Positions 54,832-64,000 of a stretch of DNA of 64,000 nt are shown here, piece after piece. The stretch comes from Auriscalpium vulgare (Eukaryota > Basidiomycota > Agaricomycetes > Russulales > Auriscalpiaceae), in contig JAHBBC010000004.1 in NCBI GenBank assembly GCA_019915015.1, forward strand, positions 496,001 through 560,000, read 5' to 3'. Every line of letters starts with the position of its first letter. Position 1 is the stretch's first letter. Both the position numbers and the translations under genes were made by a program. The notes below the pieces were generated by a model. That model ran no database searches. It was given only the letters and a program-made list of their open reading frames with translations, and was not told where the DNA came from.

Positions 54832-55487
54832 TTACTTTTTTGTGGCAGGTTCTTCAATGCCTTCGGATGTCGGGCGCTTCGCTCCGCTAGCACGCGGCGC
54901 TATCCTCATCGAAACCCATTCGACATCTTCAAGGGCGGACAAGACCTCGCGTGCATGGCCATCGGTCCTTGCGGCGCTCGTCCACCACATCAGCGTGATC
55001 AGGATCAAGACAAATCTGTTCTTGCCCGCCTTGCGGATGCCGGACCATGCCTCGTCGGGGTGTTCGGCCCTCAGCAGGGGCCAGCCGTCGTGTTCGTCAG
55101 GCAGGCGCCAGGTAGGCTGCATCGAGGTCCACCATGCTCGCCACCGGATAGCGAACATCTTGACATTGGAGATGTGGGGCGGCTTTACAAGCTTGCGACC
55201 ACTCTTGAACCACTCGTGCACCTCCTTCGGCCTGACACGCATGTCGACGTTCAGCCAATGTGATTTGTCCTGTTCATTGGAGACATTAGTTGCGGTGATA
55301 GCGCTATATGAGCGCAACTTACGCGGCTGTGCACGTCGCCCACCTCCTGCTCGAGCGCGAGCCAGTTGGTGACGCAGGAGATCCATTCTGGCTCGTTGAT
55401 TGCTCCGCTGATGAAGGCGCGGGCCTCTACGAGCCACTTAGCTTTGACTGATGCCGAAGGTCCCGCTGTGGCGGCTTCAGCGAGCAT
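54832..55487 (-). CDS. Two-exon gene of unknown function, 200 aa
   Basis: Minus strand: ATG 55487, exon 1 55323-55487, intron 55270-55322 (53 nt, GTAAGT..CAG), exon 2 54832-55269. Content: KWLVEARAFISGAINEPEW, CVTNWLALEQEVG, then KEVHEWFKSGRKLVKPP, RWRAWWTSMQPTWR and a basic C terminus. Trp-rich helices of this kind occur in many uncharacterised agaricomycete proteins (recalled pattern, no name assigned). No internal stop, so it is possibly intact. It lies next to the palindrome cluster and could be transposon cargo. Confidence 0.65.
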
Positions 55488-55710
55488 GACGTTGGCTGTG
55501 GCGGCGGAAACATGTAAGGTCTACAGTATTAAATATCATTACACAACGGGAAGTCGGGGTTTGCCTTAAGGTGTCTTGACTCGGAAGTGTGCCCGTCCCC
55601 TCCTGTTGATTGCACCTCACCTACCACACCACCGTCAAGAGCAATGGTCACCCAGTTCGTGTTGTCCTTCTTTGGCTTTATCGCTCAATATAGTCTAATC
55701 ACACACCTAG

Positions 55711-56746
55711 GCCTTCACGTCCTAAACGAAACACGAAGGGTGGTGGAAGGACTGGCAAGCTATCTCGCAGTGATTGCGCTCTGATCCGCCTACGGAAGGG
55801 TAAGGGTTGTACTCAAAAATCCCTCACCACCTTCTTTGGCGTCTCTATGAGTGCTATACAATACACTCTCAAGAACATGCAGGACGATGACACGTGTGAT
55901 GATGTTTCGTATGCGTCAGGTGACTTGCCCAATCACCTACCTCTCAAACAAGAGTCGCCAAGCAAAGGCGACACAGACGACATCAACCTCAGCGAGGGTC
56001 ATCGTGTAAACCTCAATCACGCCACGATGGACCCCCCGAACAGACGACACCATCAACTAGTACCGTCACTCCCCCCCACCCATCCGTGTTTCAGCCCTCA
56101 GTGATTACGCACGCAGCTGCCAAGCAGAAGGGGACCAAGGTCATACAGGATCAAGGTACAGCTGACCCAATAAAGTCCGTGCTTACAGTACGTCTTGACT
56201 CTTTTCTAAAGGCAACCGAGATACAGCTCCCACTAGCAACTCGGAAACTCAGCTAGATTCTACTTCCCTCCGCGCTTCAGTGATATCAAGCTGAATAGCG
56301 CTGTGCCAGGCAATAGTGCGGTTGTACCAGGCAAGAGTAGCCCACTCGCTATGGTAATCTCCGGTTTGAAGAACGGTGCTGAAGATGTTCGTACCCCAAG
56401 GACCGAGTCTTCACGTCTGCGGTCTGGGACTGCGACCATATTAAATATCCGGCGGCAGATATCCTGCAAGGTAAGTCACACAAATCAATGATCAGCACGA
56501 AGCTAACCCATTGGAAAGTTGAGGGCCTTGGCCTTGCCATACGTTCGACCAGCCGGTGCAAAGCAAGACGACAAACTGCAAATTGAAAATTTGAGCCAAA
56601 GCACGTTGAGCCGGTTTCAACCCGCAGCTGGGGAATTTCCCGCGCCCGATGGCCAGCTTTTGGCATTTTCAGCGCGCAGTAGGCCTTCGCGGCTGCAGCA
56701 CGTAGAGGGAAGTATGAATCTTTACGCGGAGCTTGGGCTTGGATAA
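55711..56746 (+). CDS. Spliced gene with N-terminal helix-turn-helix-like region
   Basis: Plus strand. The first recognised exon begins after CACCTAG (55710). It encodes a basic stretch then SDCALIRLRKGKGCTQKSL-TTFFGVSMSAIQYTLKNM, which looks like a helix-turn-helix of the homeodomain/resolvase type. At a six-C run (56032-56037) a one-base shift is needed to continue into QTTPSTSTVTPPHPSVF; this may be a sequencing error. Later exons run to about 56463 (KLNSAVPGNSAVV .. NIRRQISCK), then a GTAAGT..AAAG intron, then 56519-56746 ending TAA. Likely a DNA-binding protein; the function is not assigned. Element E starts 83 bp downstream. Confidence 0.55.
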
Positions 56747-57229
56747 AAATCAATACACCATCATGTTGTCCGAAGGGATCAAATCGGTTGCAGACCTAGG
56801 ATCGATTAGCCGAGATGAACAAAAAGTATTACGATTCCCTTGAATCGTTTCTCATGTAAGCACCAGTTGCGGTTTTTGACCCCCCTGTGACCTTCATCTT
56901 GTCCCCCCAAATGCAAATATGTTCTCACGATTCATTTTCATTTGTAAACCCATTTCTACCTCTTCCCTCTTCAAAAGACTCTCGATTCTGTCAGTATTTT
57001 GCATTTTGTAGGCTGACTAGGATAGATATGCATATAATTACAGTTGCTCCTAAGTCCGATGAAAATGCTCTATAATTGCTATTTCTGGTAAATAATTCCC
57101 ACGCTCAATGCCATGACGTCAGTCTCGGATGCACAGCACATGTGCACTCGGAAACTACCTCATTTCTCTCTACTCCGGCTACTGTACTACCCGGACTTGA
57201 TTACCAATCTGTTCAAAACTTTTCATAAC

Positions 57230-57293
57230 AGGAATTGAACTGCAAGCCTCCAAGTTTTGAAGACTGTAAGATACCACTAGACTACAGAGCCTT
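57230..57293 (-). repeat. tRNA-like module, left arm of E
   Basis: Minus strand: TAGTCTAGTGGTATCTTAC (A-box-like), then GCAGTTCAATTCC (B-box-like), more tRNA-like than the A-D copies. The mirror copy is at 60029-60092. Confidence 0.65.
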
Positions 57294-57472
57294 TGACAAT
57301 ATACTACATATCCTATAGACCATTCCTTTAGGCTTTTCAAAGCCTCTAAGTCTGTCACCTCCCCATTCGTGCATCTAGAAATTATGTCATGTCTGAGCTC
57401 TAGCCAAAGTACTACCCGGACTAAAATACATGTAAGCGTTTCGATCAGAAATAGAATTGCAGACCGTGCCCT

Positions 57473-57530
57473 CAATCAATACCTGGCGGCCTGCGCAAGC
57501 TTGTGAGCCAGGCCGGCCAGGTATTGATTG
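57473..57530. repeat. 58-bp palindrome within left arm of E
   Basis: Near-perfect inverted repeat from CAATCAATACCTGG to CCAGGTATTGATTG centred on AAGCTT. Mirrored at 59792-59849. Confidence 0.8.
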
Positions 57531-57888
57531 GGGCATGGTTGTGTCCATGTTTCACAGAGAAATGCACAATGTTGCTGAGCAAGTTCTTGCATAGCAAAGA
57601 TGGGCACCCACATGTAGTAGGGTGTACTAACATTAACTACATAATGATATTCAGAAACAATTAGAAATGGAACCGTACCTGCCGTGCTTAGCACCGGCCC
57701 ACTACCAGCAAGTTTGGACTGCGTCGGCGGCGCGCTGATGGCAAGGGGGTTCTCGATGTTTGAACACATGAAGCTGAAAAACACCGTGAGTGCTGCACAC
57801 ATCTTGTCAGCCCTCTAGATTCGCTGAGTCTCACATATTGAGCAGATACAACTTTGAAAGAAGTGATTTGCGCTCCTGGCAGTGACAT
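57476..57888 (-). pseudogene. Possible captured gene fragment in left arm of E
   Basis: An open frame with protein-like content (FFSFMCSNIENPLAISAPP), mirrored at 59434-59846. It looks like a fragment of an ordinary gene captured by the element, with a splice-like GGTAC just after SKLAGSGPV. No domain is recognised. Confidence 0.3.
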
Positions 57889-60028
57889 TGTTGTTCAGAG
57901 ATTGTGTACCAATCATGAGTGTCAGGGTTCTATCATGCATCAGCACAACGATGGAGGTCATTGTTGTAAGACACGTCAGTCATTTTACTTATAAATATAC
58001 ACAGTTGTTGTACCCAAATCAAACAGTCTCACCGTATCCCCGAGTTCGCTGAGTCGGAGGTGGGGACAGTCGAAACGCGGGGGAAACCGGGGCGGAGCTC
58101 AAGGGGCATGGCGGGGGCCGGGGCGGAGCTGAGTCGGAGGCGGGGACAGTCAGGACAATGGGAAACTGGGGCGGCGCTCAAGGGGCATGGTGGGCCGGAG
58201 TGGCCCTGAGTCAGAGGCTGGGGAGCCGGGGCAGAGTTGAGTCAGAGGTGGGGACAGTCGGGCGGAGGGAAACTGGGGTGGCACGCAAGGGGCATGGGGG
58301 GGCAGGGGCGGCGCTGAGAGAGAATTGTTCCATCTGTTGATGATCTTGGATATGTTTGCCTGAGTAATACCACTGAACTTGCACCCAAACCTGCAACCCA
58401 TGGTGAGGACGGATATATGCAGAGCAACAAGTCAGCCCACATCTTCAAATTCAAAGGCCCCTCTGATGGACATGATGGTTGCTGCCCAGAGATCTTCCAG
58501 CGGGGGTGCCTGCGCTCCGAGGGCCAATGCCGGTTGGAGGCGGGAACGGGCGGGACAATGGGAAACTGGGTCGGCCCTCAAGGGGAATGGGGGGGCAGGG
58601 GCGGCGCTGAGAGAGAATTGTTCCATCTGTTGATGGTCTTGGATATGTTTGCCTGAGTAATACCACTGAACTTGCACCCAAACCTGCAACCCATGGTGAA
58701 GACAGATATATGCAGAGCCTGCCCCGGCCCCTTATGCCCCTTGAGGGCCGACCCAATTTCCCATTGTCCCGCCCGTTCCCGCCTCCAACCGGCATTGGCC
58801 CTCGGAGCGCAGGCACCCCCGCTGGAAGATCTCTGGGCAGCAACCATCATGTCCATCAGAGGGGCCTTTCAATTTGAAGATGTGGGCTGACTTGTTGCTC
58901 TGCATATATCCGTCCTCACCATGGGTTGCAGGTTTGGGTGCAAGTTCAGTGGTATTACTCAGGCAAACATATCCAAGATCATCAACAGATGGAACAATTC
59001 TCTCTCAGCGCCGCCCCTGCCCCCCCATGCCCCTTGCGTGCCACCCCAGTTTCCCTCCGCCCGACTGTCCCCACCTCTGACTCAACTCTGCCCCGGCTCC
59101 CCAGCCTCTGACTCAGGGCCACTCCGGCCCACCATGCCCCTTGAGCGCCGCCCCAGTTTCCCATTGTCCTGACTGTCCCCGCCTCCGACTCAGCTCCGCC
59201 CCGGCCCCCGCCATGCCCCTTGAGCTCCGCCCCGGTTTCCCCCGCGTTTCGACTGTCCCCACCTCCGACTCAGCGAACTCGGGGATACGGTGAGACTGTT
59301 TGATTTGGGTACAACAACTGTGTATATTTATAAGTAAAATGACTGACGTGTCTTACAACAATGACCTCCATCGTTGTGCTGATGCATGATAGAACCCTGA
59401 CACTCATGATTGGTACACAATCTCTGAACAACAATGTCACTGCCAGGAGCGCAAATCACTTCTTTCAAAGTTGTATCTGCTCAATATGTGAGACTCAGCG
59501 AATCTAGAGGGCTGACAAGATGTGTGCAGCACTCACGGTGTTTTTCAGCTTCATGTGTTCAAACATCGAGAACCCCCTTGCCATCAGCGCGCCGCCGACG
59601 CAGTCCAAACTTGCTGGTAGTGGGCCGGTGCTAAGCACGGCAGGTACGGTTCCATTTCTAATTGTTTCTGAATATCATTATGTAGTTAATGTTAGTACAC
59701 CCTACTACATGTGGGTGCCCATCTTTGCTATGCAAGAACTTGCTCAGCAACATTGTGCATTTCTCTGTGAAACATGGACACAACCATGCCCCAATCAATA
59801 CCTGGCCGGCCTGGCTCACAAGCTTGCGCAGGCCGCCAGGTATTGATTGAGGGCACGGTCTGCAATTCTATTTCTGATCGAAACGCTTACATGTATTTCA
59901 GTCCGGGTAGTACTTTGGCTAGAGCTCAGACATGACATAATTTCTAGATGCACGAATGGGGAGGTGACAGACTTAGAGGCTTTGAAAAGCCTAAAGGAAT
60001 GGTCTATAGGATATGTAGTATATTGTCA

Positions 60029-60092
60029 AAGGCTCTGTAGTCTAGTGGTATCTTACAGTCTTCAAAACTTGGAGGCTTGCAGTTCAATTCCT
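60029..60092 (+). repeat. tRNA-like module, right arm of E
   Basis: Mirror of 57230-57293. Contains TAGTCTAGTGGTATCTTAC and GCAGTTCAATTCC, followed by a T/A-rich tail. Confidence 0.65.
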
Positions 60093-60493
60093 GTTATAAA
60101 AAGTTTTGAACAGATTGGTAATCAAGTCCGGGTAGTACAGTAGCCGGAGTAGAGAGAAATGAGGTAGTTTCCGAGTGCACATGTGCTGTGCATCCGAGAC
60201 TGACGTCATGGCATTGAGCGTGGGAATTATTTACCAGAAATAGCAATTATAGAGCATTTTCATCGGACTTAGGAGCAACTGTAATTATATGCATATCTAT
60301 CCTAGTCAGCCTACAAAATGCAAAATACTGACAGAATTGAGAGTCTTTTGAAGAGGGAAGAGGTAGAAATGGGTTTACAAATGAAAATGAATCGTGAGAA
60401 CATATTTGCATTTGGGGGGACAAGATGAAGGTCACAGGGGGGTCAAAAACCGCAACTGGTGCTTACATAAGAAACAATTCAAGGGAATCGTAA

Positions 60494-60780
60494 CTCACAT
60501 CCACTTGCACTTTCACCTTCCTCTCATTTGCCCGGAATGATTCGCATACATTGCTTCATTTGCAGTATATTTCAGACCATAGAGCACCTACAGAAGCCGC
60601 AAAACAGTGATATATTGCAGGGCTTGAACAGCGGTAGCAGAAAGACGATGACATCACTCCGGGTTTTAAACACAATTTACGACCCCGGAATGACATCATC
60701 GCTGACATTATCACACATGATCATGTTGATATTATGTTGTTTACTCAAAACGTGCCCCAGCCTAATGCGGGGAGAGGGTA
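60494..60780 (+). mobile_element. Element G1, truncated, abutting E
   Basis: Matches the inverse of 62490-62745 almost base for base but lacks the first ~130 bp, because E begins directly at that point. It carries a TGACATCA/CCGG module (60648-60700). Confidence 0.7.
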
Positions 60781-60823
60781 TCGGGGTCACGCACTAACAA
60801 AGCCGAGAGGAGTTGTAGTGGTG

Positions 60824-61386
60824 CTTGCTGGGAGTGGGCCGACGTGGAGCGCGGCAGCATGATTCCGCTCAAAGTGGTTTCTGGTTACATAATCAAATAT
60901 ATACATCAAATAATAGTCTTGAGACACAATTGGATACTAAACCACAACTGGGTGGCCCTAGGGGTACCAAACAATGGTGGGCAATAATGTGCACCATTGG
61001 GCGACACCGGAGGGCATGAAATTGGGCGTGCAGTTGCAGCCTGAGGTGGTCATTGTGGGATCAAGGGCGATGACATCATTCCGGGTTCTAAACGTAATTC
61101 AAACCCCCGGATTGATGTCATCGTATTTCTGCCTGTGTTGTCTGGTGCTGCTTAGTTCTGCCAACATTACTGTTCTGCAACTTCTGTATGTGTTGCATGG
61201 TCTAATAAATGGCGTATGTAGGCAATCATTTGTGTATGTTGTGTGGAGCGAAAGTGAGGAGGGGTAAAGCGTGAGTAGACATAGCGTGGGAGTGAATTCC
61301 AAAAAAGGCGACACAGACTGTCGTTGCATGGGTCGAAAAAAATGCTGTATGTAGATGACATAAGCAATGATTCGTAGGAATCGTAA
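60824..61386 (-). mobile_element. Element F2, relative of F1
   Basis: 5' end TTACGATTCCTACGAATC at 61386; 3' end CCCAGCAAG at 60824. Module GATGACATCA..TGATGTCATC at 61069-61122. Flanking host DNA (60765-60823) is shared with 62180-62229. The base after CAAG is C here, the only exception to T. Confidence 0.8.
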
Positions 61387-62229
61387 TCGATGCAAGTCTA
61401 GATCGACCTGTCTGAGGGCGAGGGTACAAGATGAGAGGAGGTAGCCCTGCGCCGTTCTAGCACGCACTTCAGAGTATCAGAGGGGAGCAGATACAAATGA
61501 ATAGGCTGAAGAGTCGTCGTATGTACATGGGGTTTATATAGTAAAGGGAGTCTTCCGTATCAGCCAATCAGTACGTGCGGGATATAAGTACCACAGCTGT
61601 TGGGATGCATGCAGGAGGCCTGCAGGCATATCAGTCATGGATCAGTCATCCATCCGTCACATGATAAAGTAAGGTGTTAGGGGATAAGAGAAAGAAAGTC
61701 ATACTATGTCCGTGCCGTTACCAAGCGAGGCAGTGCGGCGTGTAACAGGTGACCCATTTCAGCGTGGTGACCCACGACGCAGTATATGACTGTATGTTTC
61801 ACAGCGATATACCATTGGGTGTGAGTATTTCATGTGCTGTCACCCTTCGGTGTGTGTTCTTCCCAGTGTGTAGGGTTTGGTGTGTATGTTTCGCTCTCAC
61901 ATGATATCCGGTGTGTATATTTCACGGACGATGCCATACGGTGTGTATATTTCACGACCGATTACTTTTCATGTGTGTTTTTCACGTCCCATCCGATGTG
62001 TATATTACACGGCCGATTGCTTTTGGTGTGTATCTTTCACGTTCAGAGGCTTGGTGTGTTTTCCTTCCTGTATCATATCAGTTTCAATGTCCCGTTTTCA
62101 CGAGGGCGCATAGATTGGTGTGTTTTCTTCATGGACTATATTCAGACGTTACACTCTAGCCCGCACGCGGGATGCGGGGAGGGGTATCGGGGTCACGCAC
62201 TAACAAAGCCGAGAGGAGTTGTAGTGGTA
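61387..62229. other. Spacer with a degenerate GTGTGTATATTTCACG repeat
   Basis: From about 61800 to 62120, units built on (G)GTGTGTATATTTCACG recur at roughly 35-45-bp spacing with variants. The rest (61387-61790) shows no gene. Confidence 0.5.
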
Positions 62230-62285
62230 CTTGCTGGGAGTGGGCCGACGTGGAGCGCGGCAGTACGATTCCAAGCTCAATACAG
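62230..62285 (-). mobile_element. Element F3, 3' terminal fragment
   Basis: CTTGCTGGGAGTGGGCCGACG.. as in F1 and F2, then diverges after GATTCC. It is preceded by the same host block as F2, with host T. Confidence 0.65.
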
Positions 62286-62489
62286 GGCTGGATGGATGAT
62301 CCTGTAACTCTGTACAATTGCAAGTACATGAAATAATGATGAAGACTACTTAATTGTTGCTATAACACTATCCCTGAAACACTTCGGTAATATGCATGCT
62401 CTCTCAAGCCACCGGTACTAAGCACCAAATGGGGTTGTCACTGCTGGCCAGCCTTGAGCCAGCATCAGAGCAAGGTTACGACCCCTGGG

Positions 62490-62867
62490 CTGGGGCATGT
62501 TTTGAGTAAACAATATAATATCAACATGATCATGTGTGATAATGTCAGCGATGATGTCATTCCGGGGTCTTAAATTGTGTTTAAAACCCGGAGTGATGTC
62601 ATTGTCTTTCTGCTACCGCTGTTCAAGCCCTGCAATATATCACTGTTTTGCAGCTTCTGTAGGTGCTCTATGGTCTGAAATATACTGCAAATGAAGCAAT
62701 GTATGTGAATCATTCCGGGCAAATGAGAGGAAGGTGAAAGTGCAAGTGGATGTGAGTGGACATAGCGTGGGAGTGAATTCCCAAAAAAGGCGACACAGAT
62801 GATCGTTGCATGGGTTGAAAAAATGCTGGATGTAGATGACATAAGCAATGATTCAAAGGAATCGTAA
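62490..62867 (-). mobile_element. Element G2
   Basis: 5' end TTACGATTCCTTTGAATC at 62867, followed by the same subterminal blocks as F (GCTTATGTCATC, TGTGTCGCCTTTTTTGG, CCCACGCTATGTC). Module GATGATGTCA..TGATGTCATT at 62550-62602. The other end is not clear. Confidence 0.65.
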
Positions 62868-63446
62868 CGGCGCTGCAGGGCATGCACGATAAGGGAATAG
62901 TCCGCGACGATTATGGGCGCAACGCGCTGGGGCGCATGATGAAGTACTATGACGAAAGGTGCGTCGGTCGAGCAAGAGGCCAAGTGGGTTGGGGCTGACC
63001 GTCCCGAGCCAGAGGTCTTCCTGGGAACACGAATATTTTGCGTTGGCTGCTTGGACGGGAGCCGATATCATTAAAGGTGTATATTGCACGAGAGCTGAGT
63101 GCGGTGAGGCAGTAGTAGCGAGCGAAGTAGATCGCTTGTACTCCTCTGCGGCCTCGTCATCCCGAGACTAATCGCAGTGTGCTATCGAGTGTGCGTGCTT
63201 GGACGCCATTCTTGCTGCCGCAGCCTCACGCATTTAGCACATCAGATAGGACACCACCTAGCCTCTGCTCGTTTGATAAGATGAATGTAGCTTTGGACTT
63301 GGAGGCGAGAAGGCGCACAGACTCAAGAAGGAAGTCATTTGGTTCAATATATGACATGAAGCCGGTCCAGGGCTATCTGTACATCTGCGAAGAAGAGAAT
63401 CAAAAAAAGGGGTAGTGTATGAGTATGAAGTACAAGAAGGTCTGCA
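62868..63446. other. No gene resolved
   Basis: Short frames on both strands with occasional protein-like content (for example MNVALDLEARRRTDSR at about 63280). No splice-consistent model was found. Could contain exons of a gene running off the window. Confidence 0.3.
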
Positions 63447-63863
63447 TCAGTGGAGCACATACTCCTTGACTTCATTCTCTCCGAAAACCGCTCCCATCAG
63501 GGTAGCATTTCCGTAGGATATCTCCGGCAGCTTATTATCATGTGAGACATCACATATCGACGGAGAAACAAACGCAGTAAAGACCAACAACATCTTTCCG
63601 GCCAGTGGGGTGATGAACTGGAGCAGTGTTTTACCCCTATCCCGAGCGGATCGAATCAGGCGGGTCGCCTCTTCCTGAGCTTTACCAGCCTCGGCCGGTA
63701 TGTAGACGTGGCGAAGTGCATAGCAATAAGGAGGAGCGGTATCAAAAGAGACGCAAATGGCAATTTGGGAGAGAGGGACACCGGGATGCAGTCGCGCGGC
63801 CCGGGAGCGGATATCTTCCGCGTCACTCAGAGTGTTCTGCACTGCAAGGTTAAGTGTGAACAT
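63447..63863 (-). CDS. Hypothetical protein fragment, 138 aa, near window edge
   Basis: Minus strand, ATG 63863 to stop 63447. Contains DAEDIRSRAARLHPGVPLSQ, DTAPPYCYALRHVYIPAEAG and GKMLLVFTAFVSPSICDVS. The same frame extends upstream (RLGNNVPTRSDI), so the true start lies further into an upstream exon; the join there is unclear. The family is not recognised. Confidence 0.45.
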   Translation of the reverse strand: MFTLNLAVQNTLSDAEDIRSRAARLHPGVPLSQIAICVSFDTAPPYCYALRHVYIPAEAGKAQEEATRLIRSARDRGKTLLQFITPLAGKMLLVFTAFVSPSICDVSHDNKLPEISYGNATLMGAVFGENEVKEYVLH

Positions 63864-64000
63864 GATGTCCGATCTGGTCGGGACGTTGTTTCCAAGGCGT
63901 AGGGCTGTCTTCTTTTAGTTGACTTACATTTGCGGCGAAGAAAAACGGGAGGACACGTACAGAGTTGGAGTTGGACAGAGCAACACCTCTTATGTTCACT

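Larger units (their letters stand above)
56829..60493. mobile_element. Element E: 3.7-kb palindromic (head-to-head) element
   Basis: Both outer ends are the family 5' end TTACGATTCCCTTGAAT(C/T)GTTTCT. Arms 56829-58595 and 58727-60493 are inverted repeats with coordinates summing to 117322 throughout, so there are no indels between arms, only scattered substitutions. The centre (58596-58726) is asymmetric. Each arm holds end modules, a CATGACGTCAG/CCGG module, a tRNA-like sequence, a 58-bp palindrome and a GC-rich imperfect 80-90-bp repeat. It lacks the CACCAAG-type 3' end. It could be a fold-back element or two elements joined tail to tail. Confidence 0.85.

Noticed and set aside
56829..60493. 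Palindrome as an assembly artefact
   Set aside because: Arms differ by scattered substitutions and the centre is asymmetric; not fully excluded without long reads.
63864..63960. A 23-nt intron near the right edge
   Set aside because: Too short for spliceosomal removal; an indel or another exon structure is more likely.

Overview
The window looks like a transposon-dense stretch of an agaricomycete (basidiomycete fungus) nuclear genome. This rests on the short spliceosomal introns (about 47-69 nt, GT..AG), a Ty3 chromovirus, a Plavaka-type transposase, a TET/JBP dioxygenase, DUF6532-like coding, and tRNA-derived modules. I see no rRNA, no CRISPR array and no bacterial-style operon. Cellular genes are few, and three of them carry insertions.

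Layout. 58-4776: a minus-strand multi-exon gene of unknown function, with element A (1321-3895) sitting in one of its introns. 5245-6145: degenerate coding. 6611-34091: one LTR retrotransposon with 613-bp LTRs that differ at a single base and a perfect GTACT target duplication (6606-6610 / 34092-34096). It is inflated to 27.5 kb by element B (9281-11847), which splits gag, and by a 13.3-kb Plavaka-type element (about 18420-31702), which splits a third ORF downstream of integrase. The Plavaka-type element carries a TET/JBP dioxygenase gene, small accessory ORFs, the transposase and a divergent DUF6532-like gene. 34097-42880: GC-rich DNA with three near-identical hairpins and two minisatellites (159-bp and 160-bp units). 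42883-45454: a gene of unknown function split by element F1. 45457-50777: a CACTA-like non-autonomous element containing element D. 51028-53846: a small three-exon gene split by element C. 54832-55487 and 55711-56746: two further spliced genes. 56829-60493: a 3.7-kb palindromic element E. 60494-62867: more related elements.

Unifying observation. Elements A, B, C, D and F1 share a 5' end TTACGATT..AATCG (an internal palindrome), a matching inverted copy lying about 30 bp inside the other end, and a 3' end ..CA(C/G)CAAG always followed by T. Removing exactly TTACG..CAAG, with no target-site duplication, restores an open frame in three independent hosts (gag, the 650-aa gene, the 191-aa gene) and returns an intron to 52 nt in the fourth. 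This asymmetric-end, duplication-free structure fits rolling-circle Helentron/HINE-like insertion (inference). A, B, C, D and E also carry a tRNA-like sequence, and all family members carry paired inverted CATGACG or TGAC(A/G)TCA motifs. Three frame breaks are UGA codons that a CpG to TpG change would explain; three others lie at mononucleotide runs and may be sequencing errors.
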